Shown here: positions 10,459 through 18,979 of the stretch, in pieces
Numbering within the stretch: position 1 is the first letter of the stretch
Layout of the letters: each line of letters begins with the position of its first letter
Source: Desulfobacteraceae bacterium
GTDB lineage: Bacteria > Desulfobacterota > Desulfobacteria > Desulfobacterales > Desulfobacteraceae
NCBI GenBank assembly: GCA_024225635.1
Contig: JAAEMK010000042.1
Coordinates: forward strand, 1 to 64,000
Direction: 5' to 3'
Length of the DNA: 64,000 nt
Translations under genes and position numbers: made by a program
Notes under the pieces: model-generated
Database searches by the model: none
Told to the model about the DNA's origin: nothing
The model's input: the letters and a program-made list of their open reading frames with translations, nothing else

Positions 10459-12057
10459 CTATTCAGGCTTCAGGTCCGTCACATATTTCTGGATCACTTC
10501 AGGTTTACATGGCTTTGTCATAAGGCTTACGATGATGAAAAAGACAAAGCCGACGAACACCCAGTAAAACTGATGGGGGGTGCTGATCTTGTTGGAAGGA
10601 TCGCTCAAAAAGAACCAGTGGGCGCTCTTGAGCACCTTGTTGGCATAGAGCCACGATCCTGCCGAGCAAAAGGTCATGATGAGAATGTTGGCCCCGGCCG
10701 CAACCGGTGTTGCCCGTTCCCACCAGAGCCCCAGGATGAGGGGCGGCCCGACCGAACAGAGGATGACGATGAACGCCGCCCCTGAAATGTCGAGGACAAG
10801 GGCCGGGGGATTGAAGGCGGCGAGACCGCAGACGCTGATGATGATGATGGTCATGATCCGGGTGCATTGGACCGGTTTCTCTTCCGGCCAGGGGTTGCCC
10901 ATGACCTTGCCGATCAGGTCACGGCCCATGATGATGTTGAGAACCATTGTCCAGCCGGCGGCTGTGGCCATGGCAATGGCAAGGCCTCCCGCGGCTACAA
11001 CGGCGAGGAGGGGACCGTTCTTAAGGCTTTCCATGGCTGCGATCATGGAGTAGTCCGTAACCGAGGCGCCCGCGACGCCCAGGGTCTTTTTCATGTGTAC
11101 CAGCACCTTGACCGCGCTTGTGATCCCTTCAATCTTCATGAACGGGTGGAGATTCTCGATGAGAACCCTGGCGCCGGTGCCGATGATGATGAGGCCCATG
11201 TACATGGCGCCGCCGATGAGAACCGCCCAGAAAACGCTCCTTCGTGCCGACTTGATGTCCTGGGTGGTAAAAAAGCGGACCACGGTATAGGGCATTGCGG
11301 AGAATCCAAAGTGCCAGACAAAGAAGAAGCCGATGACACCGGACCACATTGCCATGTAGGGGTGGGAGACCCCTTCCGCCGAGGCATAGGGCATGTTAAA
11401 GAACTTTGCGTTGTTGGCGATCACCGCCTCGGTGAGCCCGTTCAGGCCGCCGAAGTGTGAGACGACCACAATGGCTGCGGTCAGGGAGGCCACGGTCATG
11501 GCGAAGCCCTGGAAGGCGGTGGAAAAGGTGGTGGCCACCATGCCGCCGTAGTAGATGTAGACAAAGACCACAAGGGACGCGATGAGCACGGACATGGTGA
11601 AGTTGACCTTGAGAATGCAGAGCAGAAAGAGTGCCGTGCCGACGATGGAGAGGATCACGTAGCAGAATCCGCAAATGATGGTGGGGACGGCGGTGATGGC
11701 CCGCATCCACTTGGTGTCGTAGCGGTCGGCATAGTAGTCCGTGAACGAGGTTGGGGCGTATTTTCTCAACGGGGCCGCCGTGAGCAGGGTGGCGATGGGC
11801 ATGCCGCCGATGATTCCCACCAAAGCCCACCAGAACGGGTAGCCCAGAAGGAAGATAAAGGCCGGAAGCCCCAGGAAACTGGCCGGGCTGAAGTATGTCG
11901 CGGCCAGGGCCGAACCGTTGACCACAGGGCCGATCTTCCTGCCGGCCACGTAGAAATCACTGGCATCCGCAGAGGCTTTTCTGGTGTACCATCCGATGCC
12001 GAAAATGATGAGAAAGTAGATGACCGCTCCCAGGATGACAATTGGATTCGCTTGCAT
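10459..12057 (-). CDS. Sodium:solute symporter (SSS family)
   Basis: The 532-residue protein has about 13 membrane helices and the SSS-family hallmarks: an N-terminal helix with GxGWYTRK, an SDFYVAGRKIGP segment, GSALAATYFSPASFLG, and a central VRFFTTQDIKSARRS motif. It should import an organic anion or similar solute with Na+; it resembles the acetate/monocarboxylate permeases (ActP-like) more than proline or glucose carriers, but the substrate is not decidable. A GGAGGT ribosome-binding site lies upstream of the ATG. A small two-helix membrane protein is encoded 2 bases upstream, a common arrangement in bipartite SSS carriers. The operon ends in a strong terminator. No adjacent catabolic gene identifies the substrate. 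Confidence 0.85.
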   Translation of the reverse strand: MQANPIVILGAVIYFLIIFGIGWYTRKASADASDFYVAGRKIGPVVNGSALAATYFSPASFLGLPAFIFLLGYPFWWALVGIIGGMPIATLLTAAPLRKYAPTSFTDYYADRYDTKWMRAITAVPTIICGFCYVILSIVGTALFLLCILKVNFTMSVLIASLVVFVYIYYGGMVATTFSTAFQGFAMTVASLTAAIVVVSHFGGLNGLTEAVIANNAKFFNMPYASAEGVSHPYMAMWSGVIGFFFVWHFGFSAMPYTVVRFFTTQDIKSARRSVFWAVLIGGAMYMGLIIIGTGARVLIENLHPFMKIEGITSAVKVLVHMKKTLGVAGASVTDYSMIAAMESLKNGPLLAVVAAGGLAIAMATAAGWTMVLNIIMGRDLIGKVMGNPWPEEKPVQCTRIMTIIIISVCGLAAFNPPALVLDISGAAFIVILCSVGPPLILGLWWERATPVAAGANILIMTFCSAGSWLYANKVLKSAHWFFLSDPSNKISTPHQFYWVFVGFVFFIIVSLMTKPCKPEVIQKYVTDLKPE

Positions 12058-12059
12058 GT

Positions 12060-12308
12060 TTAATTACCTCCTTTGGATTTCATGGACAGCTCTTCCCGTT
12101 TCTCCTCGGAACTGTAGAAAATGTAGGAGACAATAATGGGTATGATCCACAGGGCTAACACCATGTTGTAGGTGTAGCATGCGGGGATGCCGAGAAATAC
12201 CTTCAGCGGCATTCCCGGGATGATCATTTCAAGGAACATGAATAAAAAGCACCAGCCGTACATGAGCGCCATGCCAGCCCAGAACACTTTAGGCATACCT
12301 TTGAACAT
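12060..12308 (-). CDS. Small two-helix membrane partner of the symporter
   Basis: A longer frame starts at 12389, but the ATG at 12308 has a perfect GGAGGTGAAACT ribosome-binding region, so I start there (82 residues, MFKGMPKVFWAG). It has two hydrophobic helices (about 8-30 and 40-62) and a charged C-terminal tail (SSEEKREELSMKSK). The next gene starts 2 bases after its stop. SSS carriers in many bacteria are co-transcribed with a small membrane protein of the DUF4212 or DUF485 type; this one has the same size and position but I cannot match it to either family by motif. Function as a symporter accessory subunit is inference from position. Confidence 0.7.
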   Translation of the reverse strand: MFKGMPKVFWAGMALMYGWCFLFMFLEMIIPGMPLKVFLGIPACYTYNMVLALWIIPIIVSYIFYSSEEKREELSMKSKGGN

Positions 12309-12938
12309 AGTTTCACCTCCATCATCGTTTGCGATTAATTTGGAATCCTGCACAACCCAACTTTCCTGTTGAAGACCTGCCAGTGGCATTTCGCCGTGGC
12401 ATCGGGATTTGCTTGCCGGTACACCACCTCCCTTCGTAACTGGCTGAATTTACAAAGCGAATGAAATAATGGTTCATAACGAGTATCATATACAGCAAAC
12501 ATGGTGGGACCTGGTGAGCGCGATGTAGAAAAAGCTCGGTAACTCCGTGGTCTGTGGTGAATGGGCGCTCGGTCTGAATAAGATTTACTTTATATCCATT
12601 ATATTTATTTTGTCAACTCTTTTAATTTGGTAATTATCCTGTAGCAATTGATGGAATTTGGGGATGTACAGAAGTCCGTGGAATCCTGAAAAGCTTGTCC
12701 TGTGGGGAAAAGCGTTGTTTTGACTCTCCGGGGAATGGGTGGTGAAACGGAGGGGAAATCAGCGAAATGCGAAAGGAACTCCCCCTGACTTTCGCCTGGA
12801 GACGATGGCCTTGCCTGAAAAAATCATTGATTGTTTTGGCGATGACGGATAAGAAATGATGTACGGGGAAAAGAACGTTGTCTACAAGATGTGAGCCATG
12901 GATTATAATCCAATCATTCAGACAAACCAGGAGGGGCA
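12309..12938. other. Long 5' leader of the symporter operon plus divergent intergenic DNA
   Basis: The promoter at 12616-12589 implies a leader of about 270 bases before the small-subunit ATG at 12308. Within it GAGCGC near 12515 can pair with GCGCTC near 12575, closing a large loop, and an SD-like GGGAGGTG occurs near 12425. I see no riboswitch I can name. To the right, up to 12938, I find no gene; the plus-strand gene at 12939 has its own ribosome-binding site. Confidence 0.4.
12589..12616 (-). promoter_or_regulatory. Sigma-70-type promoter for the symporter operon
   Basis: On the minus strand a perfect TTGACA (12616-12611) is followed after 16 bases by TATAAA (12594-12589). The expected start of transcription is near 12582, about 275 bases upstream of the small-subunit start codon. 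Confidence 0.65.
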
Positions 12939-13175
12939 ATGGGTTCAAACAATGCACAGGATTCCAGGATTGATGCCTGGGAGAGGACAAAGCGGTTCTG
13001 GTACAACTTCTATCTTTTTGTCGGCGTCGGCATCAACTTTCTTATCTATTTTACAAAGCCCTGGGGGTTTGATCCGGGAGCGAATGTCGCCCTTGGCGCC
13101 AGCGTCGGCCTGGGGATTCCCCTTGCCGCGATGTTTGTCGGCACCTATGTCCACCAGAAGGTGCTGGGGTTATGA
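12939..13175 (+). CDS. Two-helix small membrane protein
   Basis: The 78-residue product starts at an ATG behind a clear AGGAGGGG ribosome-binding site. It has a soluble N-terminus (DAWERTKRFW), then two membrane segments (about 24-40 and 50-70) linked by a short loop containing KPWGFDPGAN, and ends in YVHQKVLGL. It has no Cys or obvious catalytic residue. Its stop overlaps the start of the next gene by four bases, so the two are translationally coupled and probably interact. I do not recognise the family. It could anchor or regulate the periplasmic product of the downstream gene. Confidence 0.7.
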   Translation: MGSNNAQDSRIDAWERTKRFWYNFYLFVGVGINFLIYFTKPWGFDPGANVALGASVGLGIPLAAMFVGTYVHQKVLGL

Positions 13176-14089
13176 GGCGGCGGGCGGGTTGTCTTGGATT
13201 TTTTGCCGGGGCGCTCTTGCTCCTTGTCTCTGTTGCTCCGGTCCGGGCGGCGGTGCTTCATTTGTTTGACTACACCATTGACGAGTTCGTGGTGGGGGAG
13301 AAGCGGGCCGAGCTTGCCGTGTGCTACGCCGGGGGAAACAAGTATTCCGACAAGAGAACCACCTACACGGGCAGTTTTCTGAAGAAGTGGTTCGGCGGTG
13401 AAAAAACCACCCGGGAGACCGCCAATGTCCTGCTGGATCAGGATCTCATCCGGGAGATCGACTACCTCAAGCACCGGGTGATCGACTATCCCCTGGATAA
13501 GATCGTCGATCCCGACTGGTATGACAGGCATTCGCCAGGGGAGATTCCTTCCACGGCCCGGACCATGATCGACGCCCGATACGAGGTGAAAGCGCCTCAA
13601 TTCTCGTTGACGGTTTCACCCGAATCCGTGATGGTGGACAATCGTTCCTGCGTTCATGCGATAGCGGAACTTCGCCTGGAAACCCTGGACAAGATCAAGA
13701 ATGCCTCCAGCGTCACCCTGATCCGCCAGGCCATGTGGCTGACGGACCAGGTGAGGGGCATTAACGAGTTTCGGGCCTTTAACCGGGCCATGGAGAAGCG
13801 TCTCGGCATCGACGCGGCCAGGGTGGGCATCTTCGGCAATATCCTTTCGTACTGGCAGGGTGGGCTTGATTCCATCGAGGGGCTGCTGAACAGTGTGTCG
13901 GGCTATCCCGTGAAAAAGGAGGTCCGGGTGACGGCGGTTTACACCTCCGGGGTGGGTACCGGTGACGCCAAACGGACCGAAGCCGTTATTTCCAAGATAT
14001 CCGTGAATCTAAGAGAAGTGGCGGAGGCCCCCCCCGGCATGGAGCGGTTCGACCCTCCCAAAGGATTCAAGCTGGTCACCGCCCGGTAA
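13172..14089 (+). CDS. Secreted/periplasmic protein of unknown function
   Basis: The 305-residue product carries a classical signal peptide (MRRRAGCLGFFAGALLLLVS, cleavage after the VRA near residue 27). The mature protein has alternating strands and helices, a KYSDKRTTYTGSFLKKWFGG segment, and a helical middle (LIRQAMWLTDQVRGINEFR). There are three Cys in all, two in the mature part, and no recognised enzyme motif or repeat. Its start overlaps the stop of the two-helix protein gene. At its 3' end it overlaps the convergent hydrolase gene by 14 bases. The pair looks like an envelope-localised module. I can support that it is real and exported but not what it does. Confidence 0.65.
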   Translation: MRRRAGCLGFFAGALLLLVSVAPVRAAVLHLFDYTIDEFVVGEKRAELAVCYAGGNKYSDKRTTYTGSFLKKWFGGEKTTRETANVLLDQDLIREIDYLKHRVIDYPLDKIVDPDWYDRHSPGEIPSTARTMIDARYEVKAPQFSLTVSPESVMVDNRSCVHAIAELRLETLDKIKNASSVTLIRQAMWLTDQVRGINEFRAFNRAMEKRLGIDAARVGIFGNILSYWQGGLDSIEGLLNSVSGYPVKKEVRVTAVYTSGVGTGDAKRTEAVISKISVNLREVAEAPPGMERFDPPKGFKLVTAR

Positions 14090-14882
14090 CAGGAAGACCC
14101 ACCAGGGTTTGGATTGCAGCCATATAGGGTTTCATGCCCCGGTAAAAGATGTCGTTGTGATTGGCGTTTGGGATTTTCAACAGGGTTTTCTCCGTTGCCC
14201 CGCAGGCGTCGTACAGGGCCTGGCCGTCGCTGAAGGGAATGATGTGGTCGAATTCCGCATGGATTATCAGGGTGGGGCCGTGCCATCGGCCGATCTTGTC
14301 GGCATTGCCAAACCCTTCTTCCTCGGCAAAGCCGATGGCAACGGTATCGATGCCCAGGGTCGTGAGCAGGGGCTCTGCCTTGGCAAACCCGCTCTCGATG
14401 ATCAGGTTGGCGATGGTGTCGGGTTTTGACGCGGCAAGCTCCAGGGCTGACGCACTGCCAAGGGAGCGGCCCATGACGGTGAGGGGAGCTGTGAACCCCA
14501 GATCGTCCAGGTGTTTTTGGACGGTGTCGAATATGGGGTGGCAGTCGGCCATCATGGCGGATACCGAGGGGGTGCCCGTGGACCGGCCGTATCCCCGGTA
14601 ATCCACCACGATGAAGTTGATGCCCATGCCGTTGTAGACCCCGCCCAGGTCGTCGTAATCCGAAACGATTTCGCCGTTGCCGTGGAAAAAGAGGATGGTG
14701 GGGGCGCTCTTTGCCGTCAGATGAAAGCAGACGCCCACGGCCACCCCGGTTTCCACGGAAATCATCAGATCCTTTTCCGTCAATTTCCTGTGAGCTTCTT
14801 CCTTTCTTGGATGGAACAGGCGCTCCAGTACACGGGGCTGATCAAGGGCCTTGTAGTCGGGCATTTGCCGCGGTTTCTCCAT
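14076..14882 (-). CDS. Alpha/beta hydrolase
   Basis: The 268-residue protein has a typical alpha/beta-hydrolase fold: an oxyanion loop FFHGNGEIVSDY, the DYRGYGRS segment, a nucleophile elbow GRSLGSASAL with Ser140, an acidic residue in HAEFDHIIPF and a C-terminal histidine in ANHNDIF. It lacks a signal peptide and is therefore cytoplasmic. The GRSLG elbow and the HGNG loop resemble the BEM46-like/DUF1100-type esterases. Start supported by an AAGGAGA site. It follows the TonB receptor gene on the same strand but a strong hairpin lies between them. Substrate unknown. Confidence 0.85.
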   Translation of the reverse strand: MEKPRQMPDYKALDQPRVLERLFHPRKEEAHRKLTEKDLMISVETGVAVGVCFHLTAKSAPTILFFHGNGEIVSDYDDLGGVYNGMGINFIVVDYRGYGRSTGTPSVSAMMADCHPIFDTVQKHLDDLGFTAPLTVMGRSLGSASALELAASKPDTIANLIIESGFAKAEPLLTTLGIDTVAIGFAEEEGFGNADKIGRWHGPTLIIHAEFDHIIPFSDGQALYDACGATEKTLLKIPNANHNDIFYRGMKPYMAAIQTLVGLPVTGR

Positions 14883-14911
14883 GGTCGTCTCCTTATTTGT
14901 GGTTTTGCCGG

Positions 14912-14942
14912 GGCCCTCTCCTTCCCGGGGGAAGGGAGGGCC
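14912..14942 (-). terminator. Strong hairpin between TonB receptor and hydrolase genes
   Basis: GGCCCTC-T-CCTTCCC (14912-14926) pairs with GGGAAGG-GAGGGCC (14929-14942) with one bulged base and a two-base loop. It lies about 55 bases past the TonB receptor stop on the minus strand. There is no clear T-tract, so termination may be partial. Confidence 0.5.
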
Positions 14943-14997
14943 TTAGGATCAACCGGTGTTAACCATTGATCCACATCGTTTTGAGATATCCTACCGG

Positions 14998-17082
14998 TTA
15001 CAGTTTTATTTTCCAAACACAAAGATAGTTGATGCCCGGCTCCATTAACTCCATGCCCCGGGAGGTGGAGAGATGGTTGGTGATCTCTTCGTCAAAGCAG
15101 TTGTCGATGCCGGCCATCAGTTCCTGGCGTTTTCCCCAGAGGGTAAAACGGTGTCCCATGCGGAAATTGAGCCGGTTCCACCCATCGCTTTCCAGAGCGC
15201 CCCGGGGTGTTCGGTCCTGGTCCGCGGCCCACTCAAGTTCCAGGCTTGTCCAGAAGCCCGTGGCGGTGTCGTAACGGATGCCCAAAAGGCCGTTCAGGGG
15301 GGCGATAAAGGGCAGGGGCTCGTCATTCCTGGTGTTGTCGCCGTGGGTGTAGGCAACATAGGCCATGGCGGAGATACGGGGGGTGATAAAGTACTCTGCT
15401 TCGATCTCTCCCCCATAAATCCGGGCCTCATCCACATTCATCATGCGATGCTCGGTGCTGCTCACAATGGTTTCCGTGATGAGGTCGTCCAGGCAGTTGA
15501 GATAGGCGCTGGCGGAAAATCTCAGGTCCGTGACGGTGTAGTGGAAGCCGTATTCGAAAAACAGGGAGCGTTCGGGATCGAGGTCGGGATTGCCGAACAG
15601 CTCCACGCCGCCGCCGAGGTTGATGTATTTGAACCGGTCCATGAGGTCCGGGGCCCTGTAGCTGGAGGCCGTGATAAAGGTCATGGTCCAGTCGGGCATG
15701 AATCCCCAGGTGATGCCGGCATGGGCGTTCCAGCTGGTGTCGCTGTAGTCTTCTCCCGCCTGCTTCAACGTTACGGGCATGGTGGGCGCGGGCGGTGTGA
15801 TCCAGTTGTAAAGATCGTCGCTCTTTGCCCGGATGGCGTCCAGGCGTCCGCCCAGGTTCAGGCTTACGGTGTCGGTAAGCCGCCACTCATCTTCCGCAAA
15901 TACGCCCCCTGAAAATTGCTCCACATTGCCAAGGGAAGCGTCCACCCCCACACGGCCGCTTGCGAATTCCTTGTACCGGTGGGAGTTTGAGATCTCCCAG
16001 TTCCATAGGTCCACGCCCGCATTGATCCGGTGGTTCCGGGGCTGGAAGATGGTCTGCCACTTCAGTCCCCAGGTTTCGTGGTCGGCCTGGGGCCGGATCT
16101 CGGCCATGGGCCCTCCCGGGAAATTGTCCAGGCGAACCCTGCGCCCGATCTTCTGGTAAAAGAGGTTGATTCTGGATTCCGGGATCAGGGGGGTGTCCGG
16201 GGTCAGGGTATGGATGAGGTTGACCAGGGTGCGGCTGGTGTCGGGATAGGTCACATCCGGTCCGGTTGGCAGGGACAGGCCTTTGCCGGGGATGCCGATC
16301 TCGTCCCCATCAAAGTGCTGGACCTGGACCTGGGTGGTGTTGACGGGGTTTACCTTTGCGCCCAGGGCGGTGTTGAAGGAAAAATCCCGGTATTGGCTGT
16401 TATGGATATCCTTGTCGTCGCCGGCGTCGTAGCTGTTGTGGTCCCGGTAACCGGCGGATGCCGATATCCAGAAGTCCCGGCTGTTGTAAGTGGCCCGGCC
16501 ATGGGTGTCGATACCGTTGGGGTTGGAGGCGATGCCGGTGGTGATCTCCCCCTCCCAGACGGGACTTGGGGTGAATCGGCCCTTCCGGGTGATCACGTTG
16601 ACCACCCCGCCCAGGGACCCCGAGCCGTGGAGGGCGGTGATGGGGCCCTTGAGCACCTCGATCTGTTGGATATCCAGGGGATTTATCGTGCCGAACCGGG
16701 CGTTGATGTCCGTGGCCGTGTTGACCCGGCATCCGTCAACCAGGAACACCACGCTGTTCCGGCCAAGGCCCCTGATGTTGATGGCCGATCCCCACAGGGA
16801 ATCCGAGGATTTGTCCACCCCGGGAATGCGGGTGGCCGCATTGGTGAGGCTCACGGGATTCATGGCGGAGATCTCCTCCTGGTCCACAATCCCTATGCCG
16901 CCCGGGGTCTGGGAGACCAGGCTCTCCATGCCCCGGGCCGTCACCACCATGGAGTCGAGCTGTTTCAGGTCATTATTTCCTGCCAGGCTCTCTATCTCAG
17001 TTGAATTCGCTGTTACTGCTGTCATTAATGCCAACACAATGATCCCTGTCATGCAGGGCCAGGAATGTTTAAAATGGTGCAT
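14998..17082 (-). CDS. TonB-dependent receptor, CirA/BtuB-like
   Basis: The 694-residue protein has a signal peptide (hydrophobic residues about 10-28), a TonB-box-like LDSMVVTARGME, a plug domain (about 45-165: IPGVDKSSDSLWGSAINIRG, FLVDGCRVNT, IEVLKGPITALHGSGSLGGV) and a long beta barrel; the C-terminal strand is degenerate (ending in KIKL rather than Phe). It should import a large or scarce ligand such as an iron chelate or cobalamin. It follows the YcaO-family gene after 64 bases and an MFS exporter gene lies further upstream on the same strand, so it may serve the same compound. No cobalamin riboswitch is seen before it. The ATG has a GCGAGGA ribosome-binding site. Confidence 0.88.
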   Translation of the reverse strand: MHHFKHSWPCMTGIIVLALMTAVTANSTEIESLAGNNDLKQLDSMVVTARGMESLVSQTPGGIGIVDQEEISAMNPVSLTNAATRIPGVDKSSDSLWGSAINIRGLGRNSVVFLVDGCRVNTATDINARFGTINPLDIQQIEVLKGPITALHGSGSLGGVVNVITRKGRFTPSPVWEGEITTGIASNPNGIDTHGRATYNSRDFWISASAGYRDHNSYDAGDDKDIHNSQYRDFSFNTALGAKVNPVNTTQVQVQHFDGDEIGIPGKGLSLPTGPDVTYPDTSRTLVNLIHTLTPDTPLIPESRINLFYQKIGRRVRLDNFPGGPMAEIRPQADHETWGLKWQTIFQPRNHRINAGVDLWNWEISNSHRYKEFASGRVGVDASLGNVEQFSGGVFAEDEWRLTDTVSLNLGGRLDAIRAKSDDLYNWITPPAPTMPVTLKQAGEDYSDTSWNAHAGITWGFMPDWTMTFITASSYRAPDLMDRFKYINLGGGVELFGNPDLDPERSLFFEYGFHYTVTDLRFSASAYLNCLDDLITETIVSSTEHRMMNVDEARIYGGEIEAEYFITPRISAMAYVAYTHGDNTRNDEPLPFIAPLNGLLGIRYDTATGFWTSLELEWAADQDRTPRGALESDGWNRLNFRMGHRFTLWGKRQELMAGIDNCFDEEITNHLSTSRGMELMEPGINYLCVWKIKL

Positions 17083-17146
17083 TGTTCCTCGCTTCAGGGT
17101 GTCAATCTCCGGATTGGTTCCAGGGTCGGCATCCTTGTGTTTCCGG

Positions 17147-18853
17147 TTAATTATTTGTGCCGAACCGGTTCATGTAGTTTCTGAACAGTTCAGGGTGAAC
17201 CCTTGAAAACCGGTCAAAGTCTCCAAGGATATCCATGCCCGGGATAAGGGCCTTGACAACGGGAAGACCGATATCCTTTCGGGTCAGGTCCACGTAATAG
17301 GGCCGCTGGCCGTTGGCCGTGAGCAGATTCTCCAGCAGGGCCAGGTCTTTCCCGTAATCAGGGGTGGAATAATCGGGCAGGTTGTCGTACCCCACCGGGA
17401 TCAGGTCCGCCATTCCCTTTGCCGACGGCGGTCCCGAGGGAAAGGGGTAGGTGGTCTCGGTCATGGCGGATACCAGGGCCCGCCTGGCATCGAGATGGGC
17501 GGCCGCCCCCTTGTGGATGGCGCCGTCCTGTCCCATTACAAAGCATTTGCAGCAGGGAATTCCCGATGGGGGGGTGATGTCCTGGAACTGGACCTGGATG
17601 CCGAGGCCGGCATAGGTCTCCAGCAGCGGGGTGATCTCGCTTTTCCCCGGGACCACCCGGAAGCAGCTTTGTTTATCAAAGGGCACCGTTGCCTCCTGGT
17701 GGCGTTCGATCACCTCCAGAAGGGCCGACACCTTTGCCTGCTCCATGGTGTTGCCCGATGCCAGCCCGGTTGAGCCAAGGCCGGAAAACAGGGCGATTTC
17801 GTCCAGGTTGCAGAAGAGGAACAGGGGCTGGACAGGCACCATGGCCGGTTCCGGGCCGTTGTTCCCCGGAGTTACCCCTTCAATCCAGTGCAGGGGCTCG
17901 TTTCCATAGCTGACCTCGAGGGAGAGATCGGCTGGATTCAGTGCGTTCCTGCCCTGGTCCATCAGATCACTGTAGGTGGCTCGCACCAGGGGATAGTTAT
18001 TTGCATACCCTTCCACCCGGGTGGCTGAGATGGAGGCGAATGAGGAGCAGCGCTCCACGATCTCCATGGACAGGGAGGCACGGGCGTCTTCCAAAGTAAG
18101 CCCCTTGCCGTAGCTTGTCTGGGGCCCGGACAGGGTGAACCTGTTCCGGTGGTTGTCCGTTTTTGTGGCAAACCGCCATCGCCGCAGCAGGGCAAAGGGG
18201 CTGAGGCTCGATTCGTGGCGCATTTCTTCCTCCACCTCGATCCCTGCACGCTCCAGCCGTTCCATGGCGGTTTGGGCCGTCTGCTCTGCGCTGAATTTTC
18301 CCTTGGTGTCCGGGATATTTTCATCCCGGGAGATCAGGTCGTCGATATTGGCCCGGGTCTCCCGGCGAACCATGCACTCCCCGGCGCAGATGGGGGGAAG
18401 GCCTGTTTCTTCCACGGTTGGCAAGGGCTTGTTCTCCACAATGTTGGATTTGAAAATGTCGATCCACTGGGTGTGGAGCCGGGTGTTCGGCAGCAGGGCC
18501 GCCCGGATGTCCACCAAAGGCGTATGGTTGCAAAGTTCGGTGATGGTCTCCTTTGAGAAGAACTGTTCGACCTTTGCAAGGCTGTGGGACAACAGGATCT
18601 GCTCGCAGGCCAGGGCCTGGAGCTCCCGGTCCCCGTCGGTTTTTGCCTGTTTGATGAGCCGGGCGATCTCTTTTTCATCGAGCCGGGCCATGAGATCCAG
18701 GACATACCGGTGGAGAAACTGGTCCATGGGCCGTTCCTTCAACAGCGCCAGGCCCTGCTCCAGGGACAGGGGGGGAGAGGGGACCGTGGTGAAAAATCCC
18801 GTGGCAAGTTGTGTGTCGGATAACTCCAATTTATATTCAAGTGTCTCTGTCAA
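17147..18853 (-). CDS. YcaO-family ATP-dependent cyclodehydratase-like protein
   Basis: The longest frame begins at a GTG at 18934, but a TTG at 18853 has an AGGAG 7 bases upstream and starts the recognisable sequence (LTETLEYKLELSD), so I use it (568 residues). The N-terminal part, about 200 residues, is helical and unassigned. The C-terminal part is a YcaO domain: the ATP-binding pattern SMEIVERCSS, a second EVIERHQE, and near the end VDLTRKDIGLPVVKALIPG. YcaO proteins use ATP to make azolines or thioamides in peptides, or assist RimO in methylthiolating ribosomal protein S12. No partner (TfuA, docking protein, precursor peptide) is visible nearby, so the RimO-accessory type is the conservative reading. 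The placement between MFS exporter and TonB receptor is suggestive. Confidence 0.85.
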   Translation of the reverse strand: MTETLEYKLELSDTQLATGFFTTVPSPPLSLEQGLALLKERPMDQFLHRYVLDLMARLDEKEIARLIKQAKTDGDRELQALACEQILLSHSLAKVEQFFSKETITELCNHTPLVDIRAALLPNTRLHTQWIDIFKSNIVENKPLPTVEETGLPPICAGECMVRRETRANIDDLISRDENIPDTKGKFSAEQTAQTAMERLERAGIEVEEEMRHESSLSPFALLRRWRFATKTDNHRNRFTLSGPQTSYGKGLTLEDARASLSMEIVERCSSFASISATRVEGYANNYPLVRATYSDLMDQGRNALNPADLSLEVSYGNEPLHWIEGVTPGNNGPEPAMVPVQPLFLFCNLDEIALFSGLGSTGLASGNTMEQAKVSALLEVIERHQEATVPFDKQSCFRVVPGKSEITPLLETYAGLGIQVQFQDITPPSGIPCCKCFVMGQDGAIHKGAAAHLDARRALVSAMTETTYPFPSGPPSAKGMADLIPVGYDNLPDYSTPDYGKDLALLENLLTANGQRPYYVDLTRKDIGLPVVKALIPGMDILGDFDRFSRVHPELFRNYMNRFGTNN

Positions 18854-18979
18854 ACCAAATCTCCTATTGTCTGTTATGATTCCAAGACCCATGGGGACTC
18901 CAATGAAGGCGGTCATACTACCATGTGGCAGCACACAAGTGAATAGTATTCTATTGTGCCCTATTTTTTAAGGAGGCGG

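Noticed and set aside
18854-18979. A precursor peptide gene next to the YcaO gene
   Set aside because: Only very short frames occur on the minus strand in the gap and none has a leader-core layout.
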